Positions 7,746 to 15,084 are shown, counted from the stretch's first letter. The stretch is 19,121 bases of DNA from Pseudomonadota bacterium (GCA_020347585.1 CP070733.1:2180107-2199227), one strand, 5' to 3'. Numbers and translations: made by a program. The notes: generated by a model not told the origin, from the letters alone.

Positions 7746-7967
7746 CTATAACTCCAGTTCGGGCCGTTCCACCGCGGCGCGCAGCCTCCGTGCCGCGTCG
7801 TCGACAATCTCTGCCGCGCTATTGAGTTCCTCGGACAGCGCCTCGCTGATGATCTGCGCGAGCTTGTCGTAGTCCGACTCGCCGAGGGCAGCGCGCGCCG
7901 TTTCACTCAACGACGACCTGAACGCTTCCACGACTTTGTCCGCTAGGGCCCGGTGCCCGTCTGTCAT
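7746..7967 (-). CDS. Small acidic alpha-helical protein, unknown function
   Basis: A 73-residue protein beginning MTDGHRALADKV. It is predicted almost entirely helical, Ala/Glu/Leu-rich and acidic, with no signal peptide or cysteine. I do not recognise the family. ATG 7967 is chosen because GGAGG lies six bases upstream; the longer open frame to 8024 lacks a ribosome binding site and overlaps the inverted repeat at 7999-8027. Codon use and GC content match its neighbours, which together with the good ribosome binding site supports a real gene. It is convergent with the response regulator and probably transcribed alone, possibly controlled through the inverted repeat about 32 bp upstream of its start. 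Confidence 0.65.
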   Translation of the reverse strand: MTDGHRALADKVVEAFRSSLSETARAALGESDYDKLAQIISEALSEELNSAAEIVDDAARRLRAAVERPELEL

Positions 7968-7998
7968 GTTGCGCCTCCGCAATATCCACTGTGTAGTT

Positions 7999-8027
7999 CC
8001 ATGCACGTTAGCAAAAACGTGCAATGG
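7999..8027. promoter_or_regulatory. Inverted repeat upstream of the 73-residue gene
   Basis: CCATGCACGTT (7999-8009) and AACGTGCAATGG (8016-8027) form an 11-bp dyad with one bulged base, separated by AGCAAA. It lies 32 bp upstream of the start codon at 7967, where an operator or a leader hairpin could act. There is no U-run on either side, so a terminator is unlikely. Confidence 0.4.
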
Positions 8028-8172
8028 GATGAACCAATCCGGCTTGGGCTCGCCACGATTGAGCTCAAGTTCGCCTAAACCGGAAGGCTAACGGGGCCGG
8101 CGCGTCGGTTCGAGCGAATTATAGAAAAAATTTATACCTTATATATTACATCTCTTCGCCAGGGTTCCCGCG

Positions 8173-8736
8173 CTAGCGTGCCGGCCGGGGCGTGATGCCT
8201 GCCCCGCGGCCGGGATCATAGGCCATGCGTGTGGTGCCGCGCGGTTTCTGGCCAGGGTGCTTGCCCGGATGCTTGCCGCGGTGGTGTCCGAAGGGCACTG
8301 CGACAGGCGGGTAGCACCGGTGGCGTAGATGCGGGTACCAGTATCGGCAGCCGACCACGGGACGGTAGAGGTACGGATAGTGAGAACCGTCCGGCGGGTA
8401 TGCCTTTTGCTCGCGCGCCTCGCGTTCCTTTGCCAGTTCCGCGCGACGTGCTGCCCACTCGGCCTCACGGGCCTCGCGTTCCGACGCCAGGCGCTGGACC
8501 TGGTTTTGTATCGAGTGGGGGTCCGTCGCGCTGTCCCAGTCGGTGGGCGTGGTTGAGTCCAGCGCCAGCACCGCAACCTCTTCGACACACGACTGCTCCG
8601 GCGGGAACTGGCTGTAGTGGGTGACGCCCTGCGCATCAACGCATTTGTAAGCAGTGTCGGCCGCGGTCTGCTCGCTGCCCGCCAGCAGCCCCGCCGTCAG
8701 CAGCAAGACGGCAACTGTGAGTTTGGAGTGATACAT
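8173..8736 (-). CDS. Secreted DUF4124-domain protein with coiled coil and His/Gly/Pro-rich tail
   Basis: A 187-residue protein with a signal peptide (about 1-26, hydrophobic VAVLLLTAGLLAG). The mature part starts with AYKCVDAQGVTHYSQFPPE, the hallmark of DUF4124, a small periplasmic or envelope domain common in proteobacteria and of unknown function. Residues about 78-112 are a charged Glu/Arg/Ala helix, probably coiled coil. The C-terminal third is rich in Tyr, Pro, His and Gly with two more cysteines (130 and 141; the domain itself has 32 and 50) and a repeat-like GKHPGKHPGQ. ATG 8736 is chosen because AAGGGGGT precedes it at good spacing and the signal peptide begins there. A role in the cell envelope is inferred from the signal peptide; the biochemical function is not known. 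Confidence 0.8.
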   Translation of the reverse strand: MYHSKLTVAVLLLTAGLLAGSEQTAADTAYKCVDAQGVTHYSQFPPEQSCVEEVAVLALDSTTPTDWDSATDPHSIQNQVQRLASEREAREAEWAARRAELAKEREAREQKAYPPDGSHYPYLYRPVVGCRYWYPHLRHRCYPPVAVPFGHHRGKHPGKHPGQKPRGTTRMAYDPGRGAGITPRPAR

Positions 8737-8893
8737 TGCCCACCCCCTTCGCCTGCGCGCGAGCGCCGCGTACCCTGTCAAGGACCCAAAAGTCTACGCC
8801 CGGGTTTTGTGCGCGGTGCATTCACCGGTTCGCTACAACACAGTATATGCCACTTGTTTCCGGTCGGCAGGCGCACACGGGATCGACAGACAT

Positions 8894-8926
8894 AAAAAAC
8901 GCCCCTGAAATGGTTGGAAGGGGCGT
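8894..8926 (-). terminator. Rho-independent terminator of the DUF6316 gene
   Basis: On the minus strand an 8-bp stem (ACGCCCCT / AGGGGCGT, arms 8919-8926 and 8899-8906) is followed by six T residues (A-run at 8894-8899 on the plus strand). It lies about 30 bp after the stop of the gene ending at 8958. It separates that gene from the DUF4124 gene. Confidence 0.85.
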
Positions 8927-8957
8927 ATGGAGGGAGTTTAAAGCGTTACGTATCGGT

Positions 8958-9191
8958 TCACACGGCGTGGCGCCAAGAGTCACTCGGGTCCTCCGGTTGG
9001 ACGGCGACGGGCTTCATTAGTCCGTCAAGCTGCTCGGCTGCCTCTGCCTTGTCCAGGAAAGGGCCGACCACACAGTCACGGGTGTTCACATACCAACCTT
9101 CACCCATAACGTGAAAGTAGCGGTCCTGATTTGTGCGGTATTGCTTGCCCGCACGCGGTTCGTGGTTCTCAATGGGATCTAACAGATGCAT
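8958..9191 (-). CDS. DUF6316 family small protein
   Basis: A 77-residue soluble protein. The core YFHVMGEGWYVNTRD followed by VVGPFLDKAEA is what I recognise as the DUF6316 signature: a short domain of aromatic-glycine strands then a helix, of unknown function, found mainly in Gammaproteobacteria. ATG 9191 has GGGAGGT about eight bases upstream. The gene is monocistronic: its own promoter lies at 9228-9255 and a strong terminator at 8894-8926. A palindromic element upstream of the promoter suggests activation by a FixJ/NarL-type regulator. Family name moderately sure; function unknown. Confidence 0.8.
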   Translation of the reverse strand: MHLLDPIENHEPRAGKQYRTNQDRYFHVMGEGWYVNTRDCVVGPFLDKAEAAEQLDGLMKPVAVQPEDPSDSWRHAV

Positions 9192-9227
9192 GGTGACGAC
9201 CTCCCATTGCGGTATGTCATTAAGAAC

Positions 9228-9255
9228 AGGATAGCCGGATGTGTCGGTTCCGCAA
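9228..9255 (-). promoter_or_regulatory. Sigma70-like promoter of the DUF6316 gene
   Basis: On the minus strand TTGCGG (9250-9255) and TATCCT (9228-9233) are separated by 16 bp. The predicted start near 9221 gives a leader of about 30 nt before ATG 9191. The -35 matches the consensus at four of six positions and the -10 at four of six, so an activator would be expected. Confidence 0.45.
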
Positions 9256-9263
9256 CCGCAGGG

Positions 9264-9297
9264 TACTACGTAAGCACCCTAGGGAAATCCCTTAAGT
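9264..9297. promoter_or_regulatory. Palindromic element upstream of the DUF6316 promoter, FixJ/NarL-like site
   Basis: The stretch contains TACGTA (9267-9272), the perfect 8-bp palindrome CCCTAGGG (9277-9284) and CTTAAG (9291-9296). Read on the minus strand it runs TTAAGGGATTTCCCTAGGG then TGCTTACGTA and ends about 11 bp upstream of the -35. I recall similar TACGTA-plus-CCCTAGGG arrangements upstream of FixJ-family-controlled promoters, but cannot verify this here. Confidence 0.4.
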
Positions 9298-9314
9298 CCC
9301 ATCCCAAATCGCTG

Positions 9315-9334
9315 AAGCGTAATAAGTAACGCTT
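9315..9334. repeat. Small hairpin downstream of the ABC exporter gene
   Basis: AAGCGT (9315-9320) and ACGCTT (9329-9334) form a perfect 6-bp stem with an 8-base loop. It lies about 45 bp after the exporter stop and might protect or end that transcript, but no U-run follows, so a terminator is not claimed. Confidence 0.3.
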
Positions 9335-9376
9335 ATGAGTCGAAATTCACCCAGCCCGGTGCAGGGACATTCCGGC

Positions 9377-11215
9377 TCAATGTTGCAGCTTGCCGTAGAG
9401 CTTGCGGTACAGCCCGTCGCTTTGAATGAGTTCCTCGTGTGCGCCTTCCTCGATGATATGCCCGTCCTCGAACACGTAGACACGGTCCGCCTGTTTCACC
9501 GCGCTGAGCCGGTGGGCGATGATGAGCGTGGTGCGTCCCGCCAGCGTTGCGCGCAGCGCGCCGTGCAGGCGCGCCTCGGTGTCGGTGTCGAGTGCCGAGG
9601 TCGCCTCGTCGAGCACGACTACCTTCGGGTCAGCGAGAATCATGCGCGCAATGGCCAGGCGTTGTTGTTGGCCCCCCGAGAGGCGCACGCCCTGGCGTCC
9701 GATTACGGTGTCGAGTTCGTCGGGCATCTCCTCGACCGTGTCGCGCAATTGCGCGACTTCAAGCGCGTGCCACAAGGTATCGTCTTCCACGACCCGGCCT
9801 AGCGTCAGGTTGTTGCGCACCGTGTCGTTGAACATCGCCGGATGCTGCAGCACCGTGGCGACGTTGTCGCGCACCACGTCTAGACCGATCTCGCTGACCG
9901 GCACGCTGTCGAAATACAGCATGCCCTGCCGCGGCGGATACAGGCCGAGGATCACTTGTACCAGCGTTGACTTGCCGCCGCCGCTCGCACCGACCAACGC
10001 CACCTTCTCGCCGGGTTGAATATCCAGCGTTACATTGCGCAGCACGGGTTCGCCTTCTCCGTAGGTGAAGCTCACGTTCTCGATACGCACCCCCACGGTG
10101 CGCTTGCCGGCGAACGGATCGATGTTGTGTGGATAATGCGGCTCCTGCTCGAGTTCCAGTAGCTGGTTGATGCGCCCGAGCGCTGCGCGTGCGCCGTAGT
10201 ACGCATACTGCACGTTGAGCACCTCTTGCACGGGACTCATCATGAACCACAGGTAGCCGAACACCGCCATCATCTCGCCTACGCTAAGGTCCGAAAACAC
10301 CACCATCAGCATGCTGATGGCGCGAAATACGTCGAAACCGATCAGGAACACGCCGAAAGAAAGCCGGTTGGCCGCGTCGCTCTTCCAGGAGAACGCCGCT
10401 GAGTGGGTGCGAATGCCACGCGCCTTGTCGATGACGTCTGCAATAAAGTGGCGCTGCCGGTTGCTGGCGCGGATTTGCTGAATAGCATCGAGCGTATCCA
10501 CCAACGCCTGCTGAAAGATCTCGAAGGCACGGTTCTCGCGCTTCTTCAGCAACTTGACCCGCTTGCCCAGCACCACGGTGAAGTAGATCACCAGGGGATT
10601 CATGAACAGGATGAATAGCGCCAGTTGCCAGTGCATCCACAGCAGGATCGCCGTGATACCCACCAGGCTGAGCAGGGCGACCAGGGTTTTGCTCACTGTG
10701 GCGCCGACGAATTCGTCGACGGAGTTGAGATCGGTGACAAAGTGCGAGGCCACTGCGCCGCTGCCCAAGGTTTCGTACTCGGCCATGGAGATGCGTTGCA
10801 GCCGTTGCAGCAACTGGCGGCGAATGCGGTACACCACATCTTTGGCAATATTGCTGAACTGGCGCGTCTGTATTACACCCAGTAGCAGCGAGAGCAGCCG
10901 CAGGGTCACGGTGGCGAACAGCATGAATCCGATATAGAGCACCGGACCGTGCCAGCTCGCGGGAAACAGGCTGTCCATAAAGGCGACCAGTGCGCCGGGT
11001 CGGCCCAGCAACACTTCGTCCACCAGCAGCGGCATCAGCAGCGGGATGGGGACGGCTGCCGTCACCGCCAGGATGGCGAGCAGGTTGGTCAACACCAGGT
11101 CGCGCCTGTGTTCAAGCGCGATGCCCACCACGTAGGGCCAGGCATAGCCACTGTGCGGCGGTTCGCGGCCGACGGGGGCGGTGCCCGGGGGTGAACTGGC
11201 GGCAAGGTCAGTCAT
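9377..11215 (-). CDS. ABC exporter, fused membrane and ATPase domains (MsbA/LapB-like half-transporter)
   Basis: A 612-residue half-transporter expected to work as a homodimer in the inner membrane. The N-terminal half (about 40-330) holds the six-helix exporter domain, with hydrophobic segments near 43-68, 92-115, 176-193, 197-216, 286-306 and 312-330. The ATPase domain has Walker A GASGGGKST (409-417), the Q-loop near Gln457, signature LSGGQ (512-516), Walker B VVVLDE (532-537) and the switch His568 in IIAHRL. All catalytic residues are present. The substrate is not evident; relatives export lipids, peptides or drugs. The ATG at 11215 has only a weak ribosome binding site but fits the family start. 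It is divergent from the ChaN-like gene (183 bp between) and upstream of, but probably not cotranscribed with, the DUF6316 gene. Confidence 0.92.
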   Translation of the reverse strand: MTDLAASSPPGTAPVGREPPHSGYAWPYVVGIALEHRRDLVLTNLLAILAVTAAVPIPLLMPLLVDEVLLGRPGALVAFMDSLFPASWHGPVLYIGFMLFATVTLRLLSLLLGVIQTRQFSNIAKDVVYRIRRQLLQRLQRISMAEYETLGSGAVASHFVTDLNSVDEFVGATVSKTLVALLSLVGITAILLWMHWQLALFILFMNPLVIYFTVVLGKRVKLLKKRENRAFEIFQQALVDTLDAIQQIRASNRQRHFIADVIDKARGIRTHSAAFSWKSDAANRLSFGVFLIGFDVFRAISMLMVVFSDLSVGEMMAVFGYLWFMMSPVQEVLNVQYAYYGARAALGRINQLLELEQEPHYPHNIDPFAGKRTVGVRIENVSFTYGEGEPVLRNVTLDIQPGEKVALVGASGGGKSTLVQVILGLYPPRQGMLYFDSVPVSEIGLDVVRDNVATVLQHPAMFNDTVRNNLTLGRVVEDDTLWHALEVAQLRDTVEEMPDELDTVIGRQGVRLSGGQQQRLAIARMILADPKVVVLDEATSALDTDTEARLHGALRATLAGRTTLIIAHRLSAVKQADRVYVFEDGHIIEEGAHEELIQSDGLYRKLYGKLQH

Positions 11216-11398
11216 CGTCGTCCATCATAGCAGCAAGGCGGCGCGCGGCGCCGGTAGTCAAAATGGCATTCAGTGCGGGGTTAAAGAACGGCCGGCGTGT
11301 GGGAAAGCGGGGCCCGATCGTGTAATGTCTGGCGCTAAAGCGCCGCACGAATTTGCCCGTGTCGCGGGCGGGGCGGTCGCCAGAGGTTGAACCCCGGC

Positions 11399-12610
11399 AT
11401 GCGCAATATCTTGTTTGTCAGACCCATTACCGTCTTTTGCCTGTCGCTGCTGTTTGCCGTCTGCCACGCGGGAGGGGGCGCTGTGCCGCCCGATGAGCCC
11501 TTCCCGGAGTCGGGGGAACACGCATCCGAGGCAGGTAAGGTCGCCGATGCGGAACCACCGCCGCCGGGCGCCACCCCGGTCGTCGCCCTGGCCAGCCTGC
11601 CGGACCTGGCGGGGATCATCCCGCAACTGGCCGCGAAACGCGTGGTGTTCGTCGGCGAGACTCACAACCGTTACGACCACCACCTCAACCAGTTGGAGAT
11701 AATCCGCGAGTTGCATGCCCGCGACCCGAAGCTCGCCATCGGCATGGAGTTCTTTCAGCAGCCCTTTCAGCAACACCTCGACGACTACGTGGAAGGCACC
11801 ATCGATCTGCGCGAACTGCTGGTGCGCACTGAGTACTATGAGCGCTGGCGGCTCGACTTTCGCCACTACGCGCCAATCATTGAGTTTGCGCGTGAACACC
11901 GCATCCCCGTGATCGCGCTCAACGCCCCCAGCGAGATCACCAAACAGATCGGCCGCGGTGGCCTCGACAGCCTGAGCGAGAAGGAGCGCGCGCAAATCCC
12001 TGCCGAGATCGATCGCTCTGATGATGACTACCGCCGGCGACTCAAAGCGATCTTTGCCAAGCATCCCAAGGGCAAGGATTCCGCCTTCGAGCACTTTGTC
12101 GACGTGCAACTGGTGTGGGATGAAACCATGGCGCAGCGCACTGCCGAGTACCTGACCAGTAATCCCGCTCACCGTATGGTGGTGTTGGCCGGCGGCGGGC
12201 ACTTTGCATATGGCTCTGGCATACCGGCACGTGTGCAGCGGCGCATCGACGTGGATAGTGCCATCGTGCTCAACGGTGTCAACGGGCGCATCGAAGCCGG
12301 CATCGCCGATTACCTGCTGTTCCCTGTGCAGCGCGAGCTACCGGCCGCGGGCCGGCTCGGTATATTGCTGAAGAGCGACGACAGCGGCGTGAGCGTCGGC
12401 GAACTGGGCAAGAACAGCGCCGCGCAGGAGGCCGGTATCAGGGCGGGTGATGTGATTCTTGCGTTGAACGATGTTGCCATCGCAGGCAATGCCGATGTGC
12501 GCATCGCGATGTGGGACAAGCGCCCGGGCGACACCGTCACGGTCAAGATGCGCCGCGAACGGGTTCTGCGTACCGATCAGGAACTCAGCATCGATGTGAC
12601 GCTGCGTTAG
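11399..12610 (+). CDS. Exported ChaN-like (haem-binding uptake/Tiki superfamily) protein with C-terminal PDZ domain
   Basis: A 403-residue protein with an N-terminal signal peptide (hydrophobic ITVFCLSLLFAVCHA) and a Pro/Glu-rich linker to about residue 60. The ChaN-like domain (about 60-300) has VVFVGETHNRYDHHLNQ, with Glu87 and His89 in the GExH motif, GMEFFQQPFQQ, and VVLAGGGHFAYGSGIP near 260. In Campylobacter ChaR/ChaN homologues the family binds haem; the Tiki branch are metalloproteases. A PDZ domain follows (about 316-400, with LGKNSAAQEAGIRAGDVILALNDV), a fusion seen in part of the family. ATG 11399 has AGAGG 12 bases upstream; a TTG at 11387 in the same frame is possible but has no room for a binding site. 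The radical SAM gene starts 17 bases after its stop, so they are probably cotranscribed. Exact activity unknown. Confidence 0.85.
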   Translation: MRNILFVRPITVFCLSLLFAVCHAGGGAVPPDEPFPESGEHASEAGKVADAEPPPPGATPVVALASLPDLAGIIPQLAAKRVVFVGETHNRYDHHLNQLEIIRELHARDPKLAIGMEFFQQPFQQHLDDYVEGTIDLRELLVRTEYYERWRLDFRHYAPIIEFAREHRIPVIALNAPSEITKQIGRGGLDSLSEKERAQIPAEIDRSDDDYRRRLKAIFAKHPKGKDSAFEHFVDVQLVWDETMAQRTAEYLTSNPAHRMVVLAGGGHFAYGSGIPARVQRRIDVDSAIVLNGVNGRIEAGIADYLLFPVQRELPAAGRLGILLKSDDSGVSVGELGKNSAAQEAGIRAGDVILALNDVAIAGNADVRIAMWDKRPGDTVTVKMRRERVLRTDQELSIDVTLR

Positions 12611-12627
12611 CGAGTCCCGAAACTGTT

Positions 12628-13275
12628 ATGAGCATCGCAACAGGATCACAGTCAACGGGCAGGCCGCCCGGCATCGACGCCGACACGCTCGCCTACGAAC
12701 TGCACGGCAACTGTTACCTCAACATTACCCGGCGCTGCACCCTGCGCTGTGAGTTCTGCCCCAAGTTCAACGGCACCTGGGTGGTGCAGGACTATGACCT
12801 GAGCCTGGGCGCGGAGCCGGATGCCGACCAACTGGTCGCGGCGGTCGGGGATCTAGCGCGCTACAGGGAGGTCGTGTTCTGCGGGCTGGGGGAACCCACG
12901 CTGCGCCTCGACGTGCTACTGGAAGTGGCTAGGCGTCTCAAGGAGCGTGGTGCGCACGTTCGTATCAACACCGACGGGCTCGCCAACCTCGTGCATGGAC
13001 GCGATGTCACGACCGAATTTGCTGGTTTGATCGACAGCGTATCCGTCTCGATGAACGCCCAGGACGCCCCGACCTATGAGCGCCATTGCCGGCCCAAGCT
13101 CGAGGGCGCCTTCGATGCCATACTGGATTTCGTGCGCAAGGTGAAAGTGCACGTGCCCGAAGTTACCCTCACCGCCATTGATGGTCTGCCGGGCGTGGAT
13201 ATCGACGCCTGCCAGCGCACCGCCGACGAACTGGGTGTGAGTTTTCGGCGTCGCGTACTCGACGTGGTGGGGTAG
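12628..13275 (+). CDS. Short radical SAM protein, TatD-associated type
   Basis: A 215-residue radical SAM enzyme. The cluster motif is CxxxCxxC (Cys37, Cys41, Cys44 in RRCTLRCEFCPKFNG), binding the 4Fe-4S cluster that cleaves S-adenosylmethionine. Further family features are FCGLGEPTLR (the GE-type SAM contact near residue 90) and RINTDGLAN. At this length there is no room for a C-terminal auxiliary-cluster domain. The size and these motifs match the TatD-linked radical SAM family, whose substrate is unknown. No tatD gene is in the window. ATG 12628 has no clear Shine-Dalgarno sequence, which fits translational coupling to the ChaN-like gene 17 bases upstream; the open frame to 12511 is a shadow of that gene. 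A 14-bp perfect palindrome (CGCGCAGCTGCGCG, 13281-13294) follows the stop. Confidence 0.85.
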   Translation: MSIATGSQSTGRPPGIDADTLAYELHGNCYLNITRRCTLRCEFCPKFNGTWVVQDYDLSLGAEPDADQLVAAVGDLARYREVVFCGLGEPTLRLDVLLEVARRLKERGAHVRINTDGLANLVHGRDVTTEFAGLIDSVSVSMNAQDAPTYERHCRPKLEGAFDAILDFVRKVKVHVPEVTLTAIDGLPGVDIDACQRTADELGVSFRRRVLDVVG

Positions 13276-13319
13276 GGCGGCGCGCAGCTGCGCGAACGCA
13301 TCCTGCGCTTTATCCTGGT

Positions 13320-13347
13320 TTCTCGATTCTCGTTACTCGCCGTTCGT
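13320..13347. repeat. Degenerate heptamer tandem repeat
   Basis: Four consecutive 7-mers, TTCTCGA TTCTCGT TACTCGC CGTTCGT, between the convergent radical SAM and hipA genes. The period is exactly seven and each unit keeps a TCG core. Similar heptamer tracts are known in intergenic DNA of several bacteria. Confidence 0.45.
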
Positions 13348-13379
13348 GACATTCCCTTGTCGCTGGTCTCTTTTCGCTC

Positions 13380-14717
13380 TCACCTTGCATCCATTTTTGT
13401 TGTCGAAACCATCTCTAGCCGCTGATGGCGCCCAATTTCCGCAATGGCTTTCTTGTTCACCCCTGCCTCACGAGCAAACGCTGGCCAGCTGCCTACCGCC
13501 GCTGCCACTTCGTCGACAAGCGCGGTAGGACGCGGGATGCTGATCGCGTCGCCCACGGCGAGCAAGTCGTGGACCGTGAAGTGATCGCGCTTACCGCTGA
13601 TGCTCATCTGATGCTGGTTGGTCCAGCGCCCGTGGGGATTGTGTGAGTAGATCACGTCGAACGCCGGTGACAGCCGCCAGCGTCCGTCTGGCCCCATCAG
13701 AAACGCAATGTTCTTGGTGTGATCATCCTGGTTGCGCGCCAGCACGTTGAACAACATACGCCGGTAAAGTTGCAGCGCGTCGGCTTTGCTCATGCGTAAT
13801 TTACGCATTACGGCGAAGGCCTGTTCGTAGCCATACGCGCCGGGCATGTTAAAGTCGTAGTGCGCGAGACCGCACAGTGACTGCAGGTGGAGCTTGTTGG
13901 CGTTTTCTCGATCGAAGCGCCGGGTTAGAAAGTGTGCTCGACCGTGTTCTTCCAACAGCCGGCACTCGGTCATCTCGATGCCGGCGGCCTTCGCCATCAG
14001 GTGATAGGCGTACTCGATGCGCCCGTAACTGGCAGGTTTGCCCAGTTCGAGATCGGTTACGCCGTCGAACTTCAGCAGCCAGTAGTCAAAACCCGCTGGC
14101 ACCTCGGTCTGCCCCGACATCACGTTGCCGCTCGCATCGATGGCGATAACGGCCTTGGGTCGCGCGCCGCCCGCCGAGGTGCCGACGCGCAAGATATCGG
14201 TGATCGCCTCGGCGTTTTCACGCTCGCTGCCGCCAAGTTCCACGTCCAGCGCCAGGCGCTGCGCCGCAATGTGTTGCGCGAGTTCCACCAGTTCGGCAAC
14301 CTCGATCGTAACTGGCCGATCGAAACGCGGGTTGATGGGCGGCGCAAACTCTAACGCACCCATGCCGCGCTTGCCGGTATAACAAAGACGCTCTACCGGG
14401 CTGAAGCTCGCAGCATCGCGGCCATTGCGCGCGAGCCACGCGTCGATGATGCTATTGCCAAACTTGTCCGGCAGTGCGTCAGCGAGTAGCCCGGGCAGGC
14501 CGAGAAAGGTGTCACGGTTGAGCGCGGGAAACGAAAAGATGCCGTCGCCACTGCGGGCTTCGGCCAGCGCCATGTGCAGCGGAGAAATATCCAGTCCCTT
14601 TTCTAAAAAGGTGGGTGCATACTCGAAAACCCCCACGGCGCGATCCTCCAGCCACGAAACAGCCCCGACCTCTTCGCCCCAAAGCCGGACCAGCGCGGTG
14701 TCGACCCTGGCGGTCAT
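13380..14717 (-). CDS. hipA: HipA-type serine/threonine kinase toxin
   Basis: A 445-residue HipA. In E. coli, HipA phosphorylates glutamyl-tRNA synthetase, halting translation and causing persistence; other HipA kinases have different tRNA-synthetase targets, so the target here is open. The N-terminal HipA_N domain (about 7-110) carries VRLWGEEVGAVSWLED. The kinase part has the Gly-rich loop GTSAGGARPKA (179-189), the catalytic NQDDHTKN (329-336), and the metal-binding Asp354 in SPAFD. All key residues are present, so it should be active. The ATG at 14717 overlaps the hipB stop (ATGA, 14714-14717), the usual hipBA coupling; the open frame to 14882 is a shadow of hipB. It is convergent with the radical SAM gene. 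Confidence 0.95.
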   Translation of the reverse strand: MTARVDTALVRLWGEEVGAVSWLEDRAVGVFEYAPTFLEKGLDISPLHMALAEARSGDGIFSFPALNRDTFLGLPGLLADALPDKFGNSIIDAWLARNGRDAASFSPVERLCYTGKRGMGALEFAPPINPRFDRPVTIEVAELVELAQHIAAQRLALDVELGGSERENAEAITDILRVGTSAGGARPKAVIAIDASGNVMSGQTEVPAGFDYWLLKFDGVTDLELGKPASYGRIEYAYHLMAKAAGIEMTECRLLEEHGRAHFLTRRFDRENANKLHLQSLCGLAHYDFNMPGAYGYEQAFAVMRKLRMSKADALQLYRRMLFNVLARNQDDHTKNIAFLMGPDGRWRLSPAFDVIYSHNPHGRWTNQHQMSISGKRDHFTVHDLLAVGDAISIPRPTALVDEVAAAVGSWPAFAREAGVNKKAIAEIGRHQRLEMVSTTKMDAR

Positions 14718-15052
14718 TGCGCCTCGTCCGTCGGCGCGGCTTTGGCGCGGGTACCGCTGGCGCGCTGGCGCGGCTTGCCGCGGCGCCGTGCCAGTTGCAG
14801 TGGGCTGACGGTTGGTGCCGGCACCATGCTGTCCAGTTCCTGCAGTGCGTCCAGTTCGCGTAGCACTGCGATCAGGGTCCACAACTTGCCCTTACCGGCC
14901 TCCAGCGACTTAATGGTGTTGAGTGACAGGGCGGTGGCCTCCGACAACTGCTGTTGCGTCAGGTTGCGCCGTAGCCGCAGCGCGCGGACACGCTGGCCAA
15001 GCTCCTCGGCAATCGCCTTGTCGGTCATTGAGTAAAAGTCCATAACAGCCAT
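14714..15052 (-). CDS. hipB: HipB-type antitoxin, HTH-XRE DNA-binding protein
   Basis: A 112-residue antitoxin that should bind and neutralise HipA and repress the operon. The XRE-type helix-turn-helix (about 20-75) contains ALRLRRNLTQQQLSEATALS and LNTIKSLEAGKG. A basic Arg/Lys/Ala tail of some 28 residues (from LARRRGKPRQR) extends beyond the domain, longer than E. coli HipB (88 residues). I chose ATG 15052 because AGGCGGA precedes it by four bases. In-frame ATGs at 15043 and 15028 are alternatives with poorer spacing; the open frame to 15082 would run into the operator region. Its stop overlaps hipA. Confidence 0.92.
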   Translation of the reverse strand: MAVMDFYSMTDKAIAEELGQRVRALRLRRNLTQQQLSEATALSLNTIKSLEAGKGKLWTLIAVLRELDALQELDSMVPAPTVSPLQLARRRGKPRQRASGTRAKAAPTDEAQ

Positions 15053-15065
15053 GATTCCGCCTAAT

Positions 15066-15084
15066 AAATACATATTATGCATTT
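15066..15084. promoter_or_regulatory. AT-rich near-palindrome in the hipBA leader
   Basis: The 19-bp stretch AAATACATATTATGCATTT matches its own reverse complement at 16 of 19 positions. It lies between the predicted transcription start (near 15097) and the hipB ATG, where a bound repressor could block transcription. It does not look like the TATCC-type HipB site, so it would be an additional operator or serve another factor. Confidence 0.4.

Noticed and set aside
8749..8785. TTGACA (minus strand) as a promoter of the DUF4124 gene
   Set aside because: The -35 is perfect but there is no -10-like hexamer at 16-18 bp spacing in the GC-rich sequence that follows.
9519..10019. A 166-residue plus-strand open frame inside the ABC exporter gene
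   Set aside because: Antisense shadow of the ATPase domain; Ser/Arg-rich low-complexity translation.
11270..12202. A 310-residue open frame on the minus strand across the ChaN-like gene
   Set aside because: It overlaps a gene with clear motifs on the other strand and its translation shows no family features.
13276..13379. Possible continuation of the radical SAM protein beyond the TAG at 13273-13275
   Set aside because: The frame stays open for about 30 codons after the stop, but the protein already has a typical length and the downstream DNA contains a palindrome and a heptamer repeat rather than conserved sequence.
13641..13657. Second TGTGA-N5-TCAC-like sequence (TGTGAGTAGATCACG)
   Set aside because: It lies in the middle of the hipA coding sequence and matches only nine of ten half-site bases; chance is likely.
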